Assembly (NCBI GenBank): GCA_009733745.1
Contig: WNWL01000002.1
Coordinates: forward strand, 743,182 to 807,181
Origin: Oceanobacillus sp. HTM 045
GTDB taxonomy: Bacteria; Pseudomonadota; Alphaproteobacteria; Rhodobacterales; Rhodobacteraceae
DNA: 64,000 nucleotides
Direction: 5' to 3'
The first letter of the stretch is position 1. The number at the start of each line of letters is the position of its first letter. The position numbers and the translations under genes were made by a program. This document shows, piece by piece, positions 34,218-43,334 of this stretch. The notes under the pieces are model-generated. The model was not told the origin of the DNA. It saw only the letters and a list, made by a program, of their open reading frames with translations, and ran no database searches.

Positions 34218-35633
34218 ATGACCCCGCTCCGGACACGCGCCCTCCCCCTCGCGCCACTGCTCGCTGCCGCAATCTTTCTCGCGATCCTCGCCGCCATCGC
34301 CTCCGCCGCCCCGGCTCGCGCGGAAGACGAGCGGCTCTACCCGCTCGAATGGCACGAGACCGGCGGCCACGGCCTGGTCACCGCCACGGGCGAATGGGCG
34401 ATCCCGCCGCTCTACGACCACGTGGTCGCGTTCCACGAGGGGCTCGCCGCCGTGACGCGCGACGGCAGGGCCGGCTACATCGACCCGACCGGCGCTTGGG
34501 CGCTCGAACCGGTCCACGACGCCGCCGCACGCTTCTCCGAAGGGCTCGCCGCCGTGAAGACCGGCCGGCACTGGGGCTACATCCGCAGGGACGGAAGCCG
34601 GCTCGCCGAACCGGTCTTCGACTACGCCGGCCCGTTCGAGGGCGGCCTCGCCGTGGTGAAGCTGGACCGGAAGTGGGGCGTGATCGACACAAACCCCGTC
34701 TGGGTCGTGATGCCGGAGTACCGCCGGGTGCGGATCGTCGACGGCCTGGTCGTCGTCACCGAGCGCCGCAAGGTCGATGGCCGCAACACCACCCTGCACG
34801 GCCTGTTCGACCCGGCGAAGGGCTGGCTGCTGAAGACCGACTACAAGCAGGTCTTTCCCATCGGCGAGGGCCTGTTCCGCGTCACCGAGGGCCGCCTCGA
34901 CGGGCTCTACAGCCCCGCGGCGGGCTGGTTGCGGGAGCCGGGTTTCGCGAAGATCGGCCTGTTCGTGCCGCTCGACGCGCTCTGGGGCGCTGCCCTCGCC
35001 GCCGCGAAGGAGGGCGAGCGCGCCGGCTTCCTCGCCACCGACGGAAGCTGGGCCATCGCGCCGGAGTTCGAGGACGTGAAGTCCTTCTCCGAGGGCCTCG
35101 CCGCGGCGAGGTCCGGCGGGCTCTGGGGCTTCGTCGACCACCGCGGGGAATGGGCGATCCCGCCGCGGTTCGAGGACGTGGACGAACCCTTCGTGGACGG
35201 GCAGGCCATCGTCCGGGTCCCCCTCGGCGTCGGCCCGTCGGCGGCGGCGCTGATCGACAGGTCCGGCGCCTTCGTCTACCCGCCGACAAGGAGCGCCCTG
35301 CCGACCGGCCAGTTCTCCGACGGCCTCGCGCCCGCATGGGACATGACCTCGAGAGGGAGCACGCACGGCTACGTCAACCGCCGCGGGGAATGGGTCGTGC
35401 CGCCCACGCTCAAGACCGCGGGCCGGTTCCGCGACGGCTACGCCATCGTCTCGACCGGGGAGGCCAAGGGCATCCTCGCACCCGACGGAAGCTGGATCCT
35501 CGAGCCGGAGTTCTACGAGATCTACCCGGACGGCGACCTGTTCCTGACCTTATCGCAGGACCGCTCCCGCCGGCAGGCCTACTACCGCCGCGACGGCACG
35601 AAGCTGGAGATCCAGCCCCCGCCGGCGGAGTAG
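34218..35633 (+). CDS. secreted WG-repeat protein
   Basis: A 471-residue protein with a signal peptide (hydrophobic Leu/Ala core, cleavage near PARAED, about residue 36). About ten copies of a WG-type repeat follow, of the form W(A/V)(I/V)PP-x-(F/Y)-(D/E)-x-V-...-F-x-(D/E)-G-L-A-x-(V/A), for instance GEWAIPPLYDHVVAFHEGLA and GSWAIAPEFEDVKSFSEGLA. WG repeats form beta-rich propeller or solenoid binding surfaces, and their partners are usually unknown. The protein should be periplasmic or surface-exposed. Two dispersed hairpin repeats follow it. The start has only a weak GGA upstream. Confidence 0.88.
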   Translation: MTPLRTRALPLAPLLAAAIFLAILAAIASAAPARAEDERLYPLEWHETGGHGLVTATGEWAIPPLYDHVVAFHEGLAAVTRDGRAGYIDPTGAWALEPVHDAAARFSEGLAAVKTGRHWGYIRRDGSRLAEPVFDYAGPFEGGLAVVKLDRKWGVIDTNPVWVVMPEYRRVRIVDGLVVVTERRKVDGRNTTLHGLFDPAKGWLLKTDYKQVFPIGEGLFRVTEGRLDGLYSPAAGWLREPGFAKIGLFVPLDALWGAALAAAKEGERAGFLATDGSWAIAPEFEDVKSFSEGLAAARSGGLWGFVDHRGEWAIPPRFEDVDEPFVDGQAIVRVPLGVGPSAAALIDRSGAFVYPPTRSALPTGQFSDGLAPAWDMTSRGSTHGYVNRRGEWVVPPTLKTAGRFRDGYAIVSTGEAKGILAPDGSWILEPEFYEIYPDGDLFLTLSQDRSRRQAYYRRDGTKLEIQPPPAE

Positions 35634-35655
35634 GGGATAGGTAGAGATCGCCGCT

Positions 35656-35820
35656 CAGCGCGAAGGGACACGTCCGGCCCTGGGCGGGCGTGGTGCCTCG
35701 CAGGGTCTGCTTGATTTATCCCGGCAACCCCTCCCTCCCGCTGGAATCCTTGCACCGTCGCAAAACGCCCGGCCCGGGGGAGGGCCGGGCGTGGCCCGCG
35801 CTGGCCGCGCGTGCCGTGGC
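35656..35820 (+). repeat. dispersed hairpin repeat, copy 2 of 6
   Basis: Arms GGGACACGTCCGGCCCT and AGGGCCGGGCGTGGCCC, with the interior TTGATTTATCCCGGC and the nested GGGCG/CGCCC pair. It is followed after about 60 bp by copy 3. Together the two fill the 438-bp gap between the WG-repeat gene and hslO. Confidence 0.85.
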
Positions 35821-35878
35821 TGATGCTCCGCGCAATCCAAAGCTCCCAATCCAAGGCAGGCACCCCGCGATAGAAGAT

Positions 35879-36039
35879 GAGCACGAAGGGCAACGTCCGA
35901 CCATGGTCGGGCGTAGTGCTCCTCACGGTGTGCCTGGATTATCCCAGCATCCCTCCCGCCCTCTGACGCCTTGCTACGTCAGAGAACGCCCGGCCCCCGG
36001 AAGAGCCGGGCGTCGCCCGCGCTGGCCGCGCGAGCCACG
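35879..36039 (+). repeat. dispersed hairpin repeat, copy 3 of 6 (diverged)
   Basis: The most diverged copy: left arm GGGCAACGTCCGACCAT, right arm AAGAGCCGGGCGTCGCC, interior GGATTATCCCAGC. Same orientation as the other copies. It ends about 30 bp before the hslO stop. Confidence 0.75.
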
Positions 36040-36071
36040 GCCAACTCAGTCTCCGAAGAAGCCTGCCCAGC

Positions 36072-37082
36072 TCAGGCGGGCGGGGCGCTGTCGCCCGCCC
36101 GCTCGCGGCCGTCCGCGGTCTCGAAGCCCAGCTCGTCCGGCTCGAACTCGTAATGCGCGCCGCAGAACTGGCAGTCGGCGGTGACCTTGCCGTCGTCGGT
36201 GGTCATGTGGCCGATGTCCCTCGACGAGTAGATCGACATCGCGTTCCGCACCCGGTCCTCCGAGCAGGTGCAGCCGAACTCCACCCGCTGCACCGGGAAG
36301 ATCCGCGGCCGCTCCTCGTGGAAGAGCCGCACCAGCAGCGCCTCCGGCGAGACCAGCGGGCCGATCAGCTCGTGCGCGTCGACCGTGTCGAGCAGGATGT
36401 TGGCCCGGTTCCAGCCCTCCTCGTCGGAGCCCATCGCCGCCACCGCGTCGGCCGTCATCAGCCCGTCGCCATCGGCCTCCGCCTCCGGCGCCACGCCCAT
36501 CCCGGCCTCGGGGAGCTGCTGCAGCATCACCCCGCCCGCGCGCCAGGCCGGGTCGCCGCCCGGCTGGGTCGCCTCCGCGCTCATCAACGCGAAGCGGGTG
36601 GCGATCTGCTCCGACTGGGCGAAGTAGGTGCCGGCGCAGGCCGCGAGCGACCCGCCCGCCAGCGGCGTGATGCCCTGGTACGGCTTCATGTCGTCGCCCT
36701 GGTGGATCAGGATGCCGAACACGCCCTGCCCGAGCTGCTCGAAGCCCGGCGCGTCGGTCAGGTCCTCCTCGTCATAGGAGGCCCAGGCGCGGATCTGCGC
36801 GGGCGCGCCCTCCTCCTGCGGCGCGAAATAGTCGGTCGCGATCAGCCGCACCGGCCCGTCGCCGCGGATCTGCAGCGAGAGCTTCCAGCGCAGCTTCATC
36901 GCCGCGCCGATCAGCGCGGTCAGCAGCGCCGCCTCCGCCACCAGCGCCGCCACCGGCGCGGGGTAGGGACGGCGCGCGAGGATCGCCGCCAGCGTGTCGT
37001 CGAGCCGCGCCACCCGGCCCCGGAGCGCGCTCCGGTCGAGCTGGAACGGAAGCACCGTGTCGTCTCCCCTGGTACCGTTCAT
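36072..37082 (-). CDS. hslO: Hsp33 redox-regulated chaperone
   Basis: Hsp33 binds unfolding proteins during oxidative stress after its C-terminal zinc centre is oxidised. The 336-residue product has the N-terminal core (LPFQLDRSALRGRVARLDD, then SLQIRGDGPVRLI). The four zinc Cys lie near the C-terminus in EFGCTCSEDRV and ADCQFCGAHYEF, with the usual spacing CxC...CxxC. The ATG at 37082 is followed directly by the family N-terminus; the longer open frame is not conserved-looking. It is divergent from the NUDIX gene. Confidence 0.95.
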   Translation of the reverse strand: MNGTRGDDTVLPFQLDRSALRGRVARLDDTLAAILARRPYPAPVAALVAEAALLTALIGAAMKLRWKLSLQIRGDGPVRLIATDYFAPQEEGAPAQIRAWASYDEEDLTDAPGFEQLGQGVFGILIHQGDDMKPYQGITPLAGGSLAACAGTYFAQSEQIATRFALMSAEATQPGGDPAWRAGGVMLQQLPEAGMGVAPEAEADGDGLMTADAVAAMGSDEEGWNRANILLDTVDAHELIGPLVSPEALLVRLFHEERPRIFPVQRVEFGCTCSEDRVRNAMSIYSSRDIGHMTTDDGKVTADCQFCGAHYEFEPDELGFETADGRERAGDSAPPA

Positions 37083-37219
37083 GACGCGACCTCCATTTTT
37101 CCAAGCCGATCCACATAATGCCTCGCCCCCGGCGGCGGAACCCCCCGCGATCTGCCGCCCGCGCACCCTTGCATCCCGCGCCGCACAATGCTCATTTCGC
37201 CCCGAACCACGGAGGCACC

Positions 37220-37666
37220 ATGATCCGCATCGGCGAGCCCTGGCGGCCCGGCATCGCCTATCGCGACCGGCCCGGCGCATACGGGATCATCACCGGCCCG
37301 CGCGGGCGGCTGCTCTGCGTCTGGCAGGCGGACGAGCTGCAGCTTCCCGGCGGCGGCATCGACCCCGGCGAGAGCCCGGTCCACGCGCTGCACCGCGAGG
37401 TGATGGAGGAGACCGGCTGGGTCATCGCCCAGCCGCGGCGGCTGACCGGGTTCCAGCGCTTCACCTACATCCCCGAATACGACATGTGGGCGCGCAAGGT
37501 GCAGGCGATCTACCTCGCCCGCGCGATCCGGCCGCACGGGGCGCCGGTCGAGCCGGACCACTGGCCGGTCTGGCTCGACCCGTGGGAGGCGGTGAAAACC
37601 CTCTCGGTGGAAGGCGACCGCCACGCCACCCGGCTGGCGATCCTGCGAGGGCTGATCCGCGCCTGA
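37220..37666 (+). CDS. NUDIX hydrolase
   Basis: The 148-residue protein has an intact Nudix box, GGGIDPGESPVHALHREVMEETGW, read in two parts: GGGIDPGESPVHAL and HREVMEETGW. This fits GX5EX7REUXEEXGU and holds the Mg2+-binding glutamates. NUDIX enzymes hydrolyse nucleoside diphosphates linked to another group. GGAGG precedes the ATG at good spacing. No substrate-specific residues are recognisable. It lies next to, and divergent from, hslO, a common arrangement in Rhodobacterales. Confidence 0.93.
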   Translation: MIRIGEPWRPGIAYRDRPGAYGIITGPRGRLLCVWQADELQLPGGGIDPGESPVHALHREVMEETGWVIAQPRRLTGFQRFTYIPEYDMWARKVQAIYLARAIRPHGAPVEPDHWPVWLDPWEAVKTLSVEGDRHATRLAILRGLIRA

Positions 37667-37683
37667 TCCGCGCGTGACCAAAA

Positions 37684-37710
37684 GTGACGTCACCCCGGCG
37701 GTGACGTCAC
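37684..37710. promoter_or_regulatory. paired TGACGTCA palindromes
   Basis: GTGACGTCACC and GGTGACGTCAC form perfect 11-bp arms around CCGGC. Each arm itself contains the self-complementary octamer TGACGTCA, with centres 16 bp apart. It may act as a terminator stem after the NUDIX gene or as a double operator 150 bp before the next gene. No T-run follows, which favours an operator role. Confidence 0.45.
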
Positions 37711-37857
37711 CCGTGCCGGCGTTTCCGCGCAGGTTCACCCGCTAACCGAATCTTCATCTGTCGGTGTCATCTTCCGTCACGTGGCGCGCAACTCCCCCAC
37801 CCCCCGAATTTGCGCGTCACACCCCATTCCCGAGAAATGAACCCCCGGAGATGCGAC

Positions 37858-38373
37858 ATGACAGTCGAGTCCAAGACCAGTGTCTCTGCCGGGGACGTGG
37901 CCGGGGTTCGCCTCGGACAGGTCCTCGACCTGCTGCTGAAGGAATACCAGGACGCCACCGAGGCGCTCGCCGCCGCGGAGGCGGCGCGGGCGCAGGCGGC
38001 GGCCCACCGGATCGGGCTGCGCCGCGCGGCGGACCCGGTGATCGAGGCGCTGCCGGACGGCGAACGCCGGCCGATGACCCTGCGCTTCCACGAGGTCGAC
38101 GTCGCCTACCGGCAGGACCGGGCCCGGCCCTCCTCCGGCGCGCGGGCGGAGATCCTGCGCTTCCTGCACGACTGGCCGGAGGACACGCTCCGCCCCGCCG
38201 ACCTGCGCCACCACCTCGCCCGCCGCGGCGAGGACGCCGGCCGCAAGTACTGCTCCAACCGCCTCGCCGCCCTGGCCGACAGCGGCCACCTCACCCGCGA
38301 GACCCACGGCACCTACCGCATCAACCGAACCCACCACGACTTCGTGGCGCTGGATTTGGCGGGGGTGGGGTGA
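37858..38373 (+). CDS. unknown protein with C-terminal winged-helix-like region
   Basis: The 171-residue protein is not recognised. Residues 15-55 form an Ala-rich amphipathic helix (LDLLLKEYQDATEALAAAEA), probably a short coiled coil. Residues 95-160 look like a winged helix: ARAEILRFLHDWPEDTLRPA, RKYCSNRLAALADSGHLTRE and THGTYRI. This suggests a DNA-binding protein. GGAG precedes the ATG. The paired TGACGTCA palindromes upstream could be its own operator. GC content and codon use match the chromosome. Confidence 0.6.
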   Translation: MTVESKTSVSAGDVAGVRLGQVLDLLLKEYQDATEALAAAEAARAQAAAHRIGLRRAADPVIEALPDGERRPMTLRFHEVDVAYRQDRARPSSGARAEILRFLHDWPEDTLRPADLRHHLARRGEDAGRKYCSNRLAALADSGHLTRETHGTYRINRTHHDFVALDLAGVG

Positions 38374-38487
38374 GGTTGCTGGCGATGTAACGGGAGAGGG
38401 ACTGGGCTTAAGGTTTCCACTTGTAATCATCGCAACTCTCAAATTACCATCGCGAGCAGTGGGCATTTTTACTCGGCAAGATTGCGC

Positions 38488-39804
38488 ATGGCTTACAGGA
38501 ACCTCAAGCTAGACGACCTTATCATCAATCCGGACAATGATCGCCATGGAGAGCTGCCCGATGAAGCGGCTGCAATCGCGTGGCTTCTCTCTAACCGCCC
38601 CCAACATATGCGCAATTTGACGCGCGATATCGTTCGGGAAGGCAAGTTGTACGAGCCTCCGCTAGTAGGCATTGTAAACCAGAAGAATCTTGTATTCGAT
38701 GGAAATCGCCGCGTAACCTGCTTGAAGCTACTTAAAAGCCCTGAAAAAGCAACGACGATCGAGTTTGTTGAGTTTTTTCAATCAGAGCGCCAGAAGTGGC
38801 CTGGCGATTTTCCGACTACAATTAGTTGTCAAGTGGAAACAGATACTGACGAGATCGATGAAATTTTGTACCGGTGACATACCGGTGCGCAGTCGGGGGT
38901 CGGGCAGTCACAATGGGATGCTTCCGCAAAGGCGAACTTCGAGAACCGCACCGGAAAGAAAGCCGGGATAAATCTCGCCGAGGAAGTAGAGAAAATATTA
39001 AAGGATTCCGGACTTATCCCCAAATCCAAGAGAGTCCCAAGATCAAACTTGAATAGATTGCTATCCGCAGAGGTGTTTCGAAACCGTGTCGGCATTTCCG
39101 TGAAAGGGGGCACCTTTAGGTACACTCATGATCCCGAGAGATCAGATGCCGCGCTCCAGAGAATAGCAAATGACCTAATTTCAAAGAAAATCGTTCTAGG
39201 CGATCTCTGGCATAACGAACAGAAGAAAAAGTATTTGGATAATCTCGAAATAGAGGGTGTGTTACCAACCGCTGCAGATGCGTTGAAATCTCCCACAAAG
39301 GCAATCGAGCGTAAGTCTGCCGAAAAAAGAGAGGCACCAGATACGCCGAAAAGAACTTCAGGGCGAACTGATACGCTGATTCCCAGCGATCTAAATTACG
39401 GAGTAGTGTGGAGCGGAAAAACGGCTAGAATACAGTCGATATGGCTCGAGCTTCAAAGCAAACTTACGATAAAGAGTCACCCCAATGCGATATCTGTGCT
39501 ACTTAGAGTTCTTCTTGAACTATCGATCGATCACTACATAAGCGAAAAGAACCTTCCGACTGCGCACAAGAATGACAAGCTCGCGAAGCGCGTCCTTAAA
39601 GTTGCAGCCGACTTAGGGTCCAAAAATGCGATCACTGAAGAACAACAAAAAGCGGTTAAAAAGTTTGAACAGAATGATGCAATAATATCAGCGGACACCA
39701 TGCACCGCTACGTACATTCTCCAAACTTCTCGCCGTCCGACCAGCACTTGCGTGCTCTATGGGATTCCTTGTCACCGATAATCGTCGCCAGTATAAACGC
39801 CTAA
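38488..39804 (+). pseudogene. ParB-like nuclease-domain protein interrupted by one in-frame TGA
   Basis: Translation from the ATG at 38488 gives 129 residues of a ParB/Srx-like N-terminal domain (LDDLIINPDNDRHGELPDE, then LVFDGNRRVTCLKLL). It then meets TGA at 38875-38877, directly after ILYR. The same frame continues without another stop for 308 codons to 39804, beginning HTGAQSGVGQSQWDASAKAN. Arg is usual at this place in such proteins, so a CGA-to-TGA change is the simplest explanation. The C-terminal part ends with a helical domain containing MHRYVHSPNFSPSDQHL. GC content is far below that of the flanks, indicating transfer. C-terminal domains of this kind occur in defence-associated proteins; that link is tentative. 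Confidence 0.75.
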
Positions 39805-39808
39805 CCCC

Positions 39809-40768
39809 TCACAACACCCCCATGCACCACCTCAGAATCCCCTTCTGCACGTGGAGCCTGTTCTCGGCCTCATCGAACACCACCGATTGAGGGCCGTCAA
39901 ATACTTCCGACGTGACTTCCTCCTCGCGGTGGGCGGGGAGGCAGTGCATGAATATCGCGTCCTCCCCGGCCTCGTGCATCAGGCCGGAGGTCACCTGGTA
40001 GGGCTTGAGCTGGTTGTGCCGCCGGTCGCGCGCGGTGGCGTCGTCATGCATCGAGAGCCAGGTGTCGGTGATGACGCAGTCCGCCCCCTTCACCGCCTCG
40101 GCCGCGTCGCGGACGATGTCGATCTCGGCGCCCTGCGCGCGCGCGGCGGCGAGGATTTGCGGGTCGGGGTCCAGCGTCTCCGGCCCGGTGAAGGTGAGCC
40201 GGTAGCCGAACGCCGCCGCACCCTGCGCGAAGGAGGCGAAGACGTTGTTGCCGTCGCCCGACCAGACGAGGTGCGCGCCCCTGATGGGGCCCTTCTTCTC
40301 CTCGTAGGTCATCACGTCCGCCATGATCTGGCAGGGGTGGGTGCGGTCGGTCAGGCCGTTGATCACCGGCACGGTGGCGGCCTCGGCCATCTCGGCCAGC
40401 ACCTCGGGCGAGAAGGTGCGGATCATGATGGCGTCGACATAGCGCGAGAGCACGCGGGCGGTGTCGCCCACGCTCTCGCCGTGGCCGAGCTGCAGCTCGC
40501 TGCCCGACAGCACCATGGTCGCGCCGCCCATCTGGCGGATGCCCACGTCGAACGAGATGCGGGTGCGCGTCGACGGCTTCTCGAAGATCAGCGCCACCAT
40601 GCGGTTGGCGAGCGGCTGGTCGTCGTCCGGCATCAGCTTGGGCCGCCCGGCGCGGGCGGCCTTGATCTCGCCGGAGCGGTCGATGATCCGGCGCAGCTCG
40701 GTTGCATCCACGAGGTCGAGGTCGAGGAAATGCCGCGAGCCCCCGGCGGCGGGGGGTGTGTCGTTCAT
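39809..40768 (-). CDS. argF: ornithine carbamoyltransferase
   Basis: ArgF makes citrulline from ornithine and carbamoyl phosphate in arginine synthesis. The 319-residue enzyme has the carbamoyl-phosphate motif [12 protein letters not shown], the HPCQIMAD motif and the ornithine-binding loop [18 protein letters not shown]. It lies 18 bp after argD in the same operon. The Arg-biosynthetic rather than catabolic role follows from this linkage. Confidence 0.95.
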   Translation of the reverse strand: MNDTPPAAGGSRHFLDLDLVDATELRRIIDRSGEIKAARAGRPKLMPDDDQPLANRMVALIFEKPSTRTRISFDVGIRQMGGATMVLSGSELQLGHGESVGDTARVLSRYVDAIMIRTFSPEVLAEMAEAATVPVINGLTDRTHPCQIMADVMTYEEKKGPIRGAHLVWSGDGNNVFASFAQGAAAFGYRLTFTGPETLDPDPQILAAARAQGAEIDIVRDAAEAVKGADCVITDTWLSMHDDATARDRRHNQLKPYQVTSGLMHEAGEDAIFMHCLPAHREEEVTSEVFDGPQSVVFDEAENRLHVQKGILRWCMGVL

Positions 40769-40786
40769 GTCGGTGTCCCCCCCGGT

Positions 40787-41968
40787 TCAGGCCGCGCGGA
40801 GGCGCGTGCAGGCCCTCGAGATGCGCGCGACGCCCTCCGCGAGATCCGCGTCGGAGACGTTGAGCGGCGGCAGGATGCGCATGGTGTTGTCGGCGGCGCC
40901 GACGGTGACGAGGTGCTCGTCGCGGCAGGCGGCCACGAGGTCGGCGGCGGCGTGGCCGTCGCGCAGCTTGACGCCCTGCATCAGGCCCTCGCCGCGGATG
41001 CCCTCGATGATGTCGGGGTTCTCGTCGGCCAGCTCGCCGAGGCGCTGGCGCAGGTAGCCGGCCTTGGCGTTCACCGCGTCGAGGAAGCCCGGCGCGGTGA
41101 TCTCGTCCATCACCGCCGCGCCCACCGCGCAGGCGAGCGGGTTGCCGCCATAGGTCGAGCCGTGGGTGCCCGCGGTCATGCCGCTGGCGGCGTGCTCGGT
41201 GGCGAGGCAGGCGCCGAGCGGGAAGCCGCCGCCGATGCCCTTGGCCACCGCCATGATGTCCGGCGCGATGCCGGCCCATTCATGGGCGAAGAGCTTGCCG
41301 GTCCGGCCCATGCCGCACTGGATCTCGTCGAGGATCAGCAGGATGCCGTGTTCGTCGCAGGCCGCGCGGATCTCCCTGAGCGCCTCGCGCGGGACGGGGC
41401 GGATGCCGCCCTCGCCCTGCACCGGCTCGATCATCACCGCCGCCGTCTCCGGCCCGATCGCCGCCTTCAGCGCGTCGATGTCGCCGAAGGGGACGTGGTC
41501 GAAGCCCGGCAGGAGCGGGCCGAACCCGTCCACCAGCTTTGCGCCGCCCGCGGCGGAGATGGTCGCCAGCGTCCGGCCGTGGAACGCGCCCTCGAAGGTG
41601 ACGATCCGGTGCCGCTCCGGCTGGCCCGCGGCGGAGAAATGCTTGCGCGCCATCTTGATCGCGCATTCCACCGCCTCCGCGCCCGAGTTGGTGAAGAACA
41701 CCGTGTCGGCGAAGGTGTGGGCGGTCAGCTTCTCGGCCAGTTCCTCCTGGCGCGGGATGTGGAAGAGGTTCGAGGTGTGCCACAGGCGTCGGCCCTGGTC
41801 CTCCAGCGCGGCCACGAGCTTCGGATGGGCATGGCCCAGCGCACAGACAGCGATGCCGGCCCCGAAATCGAGATAACGGGTGCCATCGGTGGCAATGAGC
41901 CAGGAGCCCTCGCCCCGGTCGAACGAGACCGGGGCCCGCGCGTAGGTCGGCAGGACGGGCGCAATCAC
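40787..41968 (-). CDS. argD: acetylornithine aminotransferase
   Basis: ArgD transaminates N-acetylglutamate semialdehyde to N-acetylornithine (and can serve in lysine synthesis). The 393-residue enzyme has [40 protein letters not shown], the Asp motif [17 protein letters not shown] and the PLP Lys in [17 protein letters not shown] chose the GTG at 41968, as GAGGAG lies eight bases upstream and the conserved N-terminus starts there. A terminator-like hairpin with a T-run sits 47 bp upstream, inside the leader. Confidence 0.95.
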   Translation of the reverse strand: MIAPVLPTYARAPVSFDRGEGSWLIATDGTRYLDFGAGIAVCALGHAHPKLVAALEDQGRRLWHTSNLFHIPRQEELAEKLTAHTFADTVFFTNSGAEAVECAIKMARKHFSAAGQPERHRIVTFEGAFHGRTLATISAAGGAKLVDGFGPLLPGFDHVPFGDIDALKAAIGPETAAVMIEPVQGEGGIRPVPREALREIRAACDEHGILLILDEIQCGMGRTGKLFAHEWAGIAPDIMAVAKGIGGGFPLGACLATEHAASGMTAGTHGSTYGGNPLACAVGAAVMDEITAPGFLDAVNAKAGYLRQRLGELADENPDIIEGIRGEGLMQGVKLRDGHAAADLVAACRDEHLVTVGAADNTMRILPPLNVSDADLAEGVARISRACTRLRAA

Positions 41969-42014
41969 CTGAACGTCTCCTCTTCCTTTCCCCCTCCGGG
42001 GAGCCATGAAAACC

Positions 42015-42047
42015 AAAAAGCCCCACTGGCAGGACCGCCGCGGGGCT
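42015..42047 (-). terminator. terminator-like hairpin in the argD leader
   Basis: On the minus strand AGCCCC and GGGGCT pair, with a further GGC/GCC pair inside, and a T-run follows immediately (TTTTTGG). It lies between the candidate promoter 42055-42083 and the argD ribosome binding site. It is therefore placed to attenuate argD-argF, not to end an upstream gene. No leader peptide could fit before it. Confidence 0.6.
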
Positions 42048-42054
42048 AGAGGCT

Positions 42055-42083
42055 CGCTTAGGGGAAAGACCCGTCCAAGTCAA
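42055..42083 (-). promoter_or_regulatory. candidate argD promoter
   Basis: On the minus strand TTGACT (42083-42078) and TAAGCG (42060-42055) are 17 bp apart. Transcription would start near 42048, at the base of the terminator-like hairpin. The rest of the 397-bp divergent interval to 42365 shows no gene. Confidence 0.45.
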
Positions 42084-42365
42084 TCGGAGGGGTAATGGGC
42101 GGGTCAACTTGAAGAATAACATGGAGAGCCCGTCCGGCGGGGGCGCCGCGCCCGGCGGCCTTGCCCCTGGCGGTCCCCACGCCCGCGGCGGGTGGCCGGC
42201 GGCGGAGCCTGTTGCGGGGGCCGATACTGGGGGCAATACCGGGGCGCATTCTCGCGACCCCGGCCAACTCCGGATGCCTGCACTTCCTCCCCGTCCCGCC
42301 GCCCCGATCTGGCGGCACCGGGTTTCTCGTGCCACAATCCCCGCCTGCCAACCGGAGGACCCCCA

Positions 42366-43334
42366 ATGGACTTCTCGCAGGGCGCCGCGTGGATGCGGGG
42401 CAAGCTGGTGCCGGTCTCCGAGGCCGCCATCGGCGTGACCGACTGGGGCCTGACCCGGTCCGACATCACATATGACGTGGTCAGCGTCTGGAAGGGCGCG
42501 TTCTTCCGGCTGGAAGACCATCTCGCGCGGTTCGCCGCGTCGATGTCGGCCATGCGCCTCAAGCCGCCCGAGACCCGCGGCCAGATCCGCGACATCCTGC
42601 AGACCATCGCCGCCGCCACCGGGCTGCCCGATCTCTACGTCGCGATGGTCGCCAGCCGCGGCACGCCCTCGGTGCCCGGCACCCGCGACCCGCGCCAGTG
42701 CGCCAACCACTTCTTCGCCTGGTGCGTGCCCTATGTCCGGGTGATCCGCGAGGAGGTGGCGGCCCGCGGCGCGTCGCTCTACATCCCGACCGAGATCGTC
42801 CGCATCCCGCCCGAAAGCGTCGACCCGACGGTCAAGAACTACCACTGGGGCGACTTCACCCGCGGCCTGTTCACCGCGCTGGACCGGGGCTACGACAGCG
42901 CGCTGCTGCTCGACCGCGAGGCCAACGTGACCGAGGGGCCGGGCTTCAACGTCTTCGCCGTCTCGCGCGGCGCGCTGGTCGCGCCGGACACCGGCGTGCT
43001 GGAGGGCGTGACCCGGCAGACCGTGCTGGAGATCGCCGCCGAGATCGGCCTCCCCGCCGAGGTCCGCCGCCTGCCGGTGGGCGAGTTTCTCAACGCGCAG
43101 GAGATCTTCACCGCCACCACCGCCGGCGGCATCGCGCCGGTGACGCGGGTCAACGACCGCCGCTTCGGCGACGGCACGCCGGGCCGGCGCACGCGCGAGC
43201 TGATGGCGAAGTTCGACGAATGGCGGATGCGGCCCGAACACCGCACCCCCGTGAGCGCCCCCGCCGGCAGCCCCGCCGACATCCCTGCCGCAGCGCCCGA
43301 GGGGGACGGCCTCACGCAGGCTCCAGCGTCATGA
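42366..43334 (+). CDS. class IV PLP-dependent aminotransferase
   Basis: The 322-residue fold-type IV enzyme has VTDWGLTRSDITYDVVSVW at the N-terminus, the PLP Lys in DPTVKNYHWGDFTRGL, NVTEGPGFNVFAV and EIFTATTAGGIAPV. The family includes branched-chain aminotransferase, D-amino-acid transaminase and aminodeoxychorismate lyase. The lack of typical IlvE motifs and the TVKNYHW segment suggest a (R)-selective or D-amino-acid-like enzyme, not the housekeeping IlvE. GGAGG precedes the ATG. Its last 23 bases overlap the convergent C39-like gene. Confidence 0.88.
   Translation: MDFSQGAAWMRGKLVPVSEAAIGVTDWGLTRSDITYDVVSVWKGAFFRLEDHLARFAASMSAMRLKPPETRGQIRDILQTIAAATGLPDLYVAMVASRGTPSVPGTRDPRQCANHFFAWCVPYVRVIREEVAARGASLYIPTEIVRIPPESVDPTVKNYHWGDFTRGLFTALDRGYDSALLLDREANVTEGPGFNVFAVSRGALVAPDTGVLEGVTRQTVLEIAAEIGLPAEVRRLPVGEFLNAQEIFTATTAGGIAPVTRVNDRRFGDGTPGRRTRELMAKFDEWRMRPEHRTPVSAPAGSPADIPAAAPEGDGLTQAPAS

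Noticed and set aside
38875..38877. Selenocysteine at the in-frame TGA of the ParB-like gene
   Set aside because: No redox motif surrounds the site, no SECIS-like hairpin directly follows it, and the position fits Arg in this kind of protein. A CGA-to-TGA mutation is simpler.
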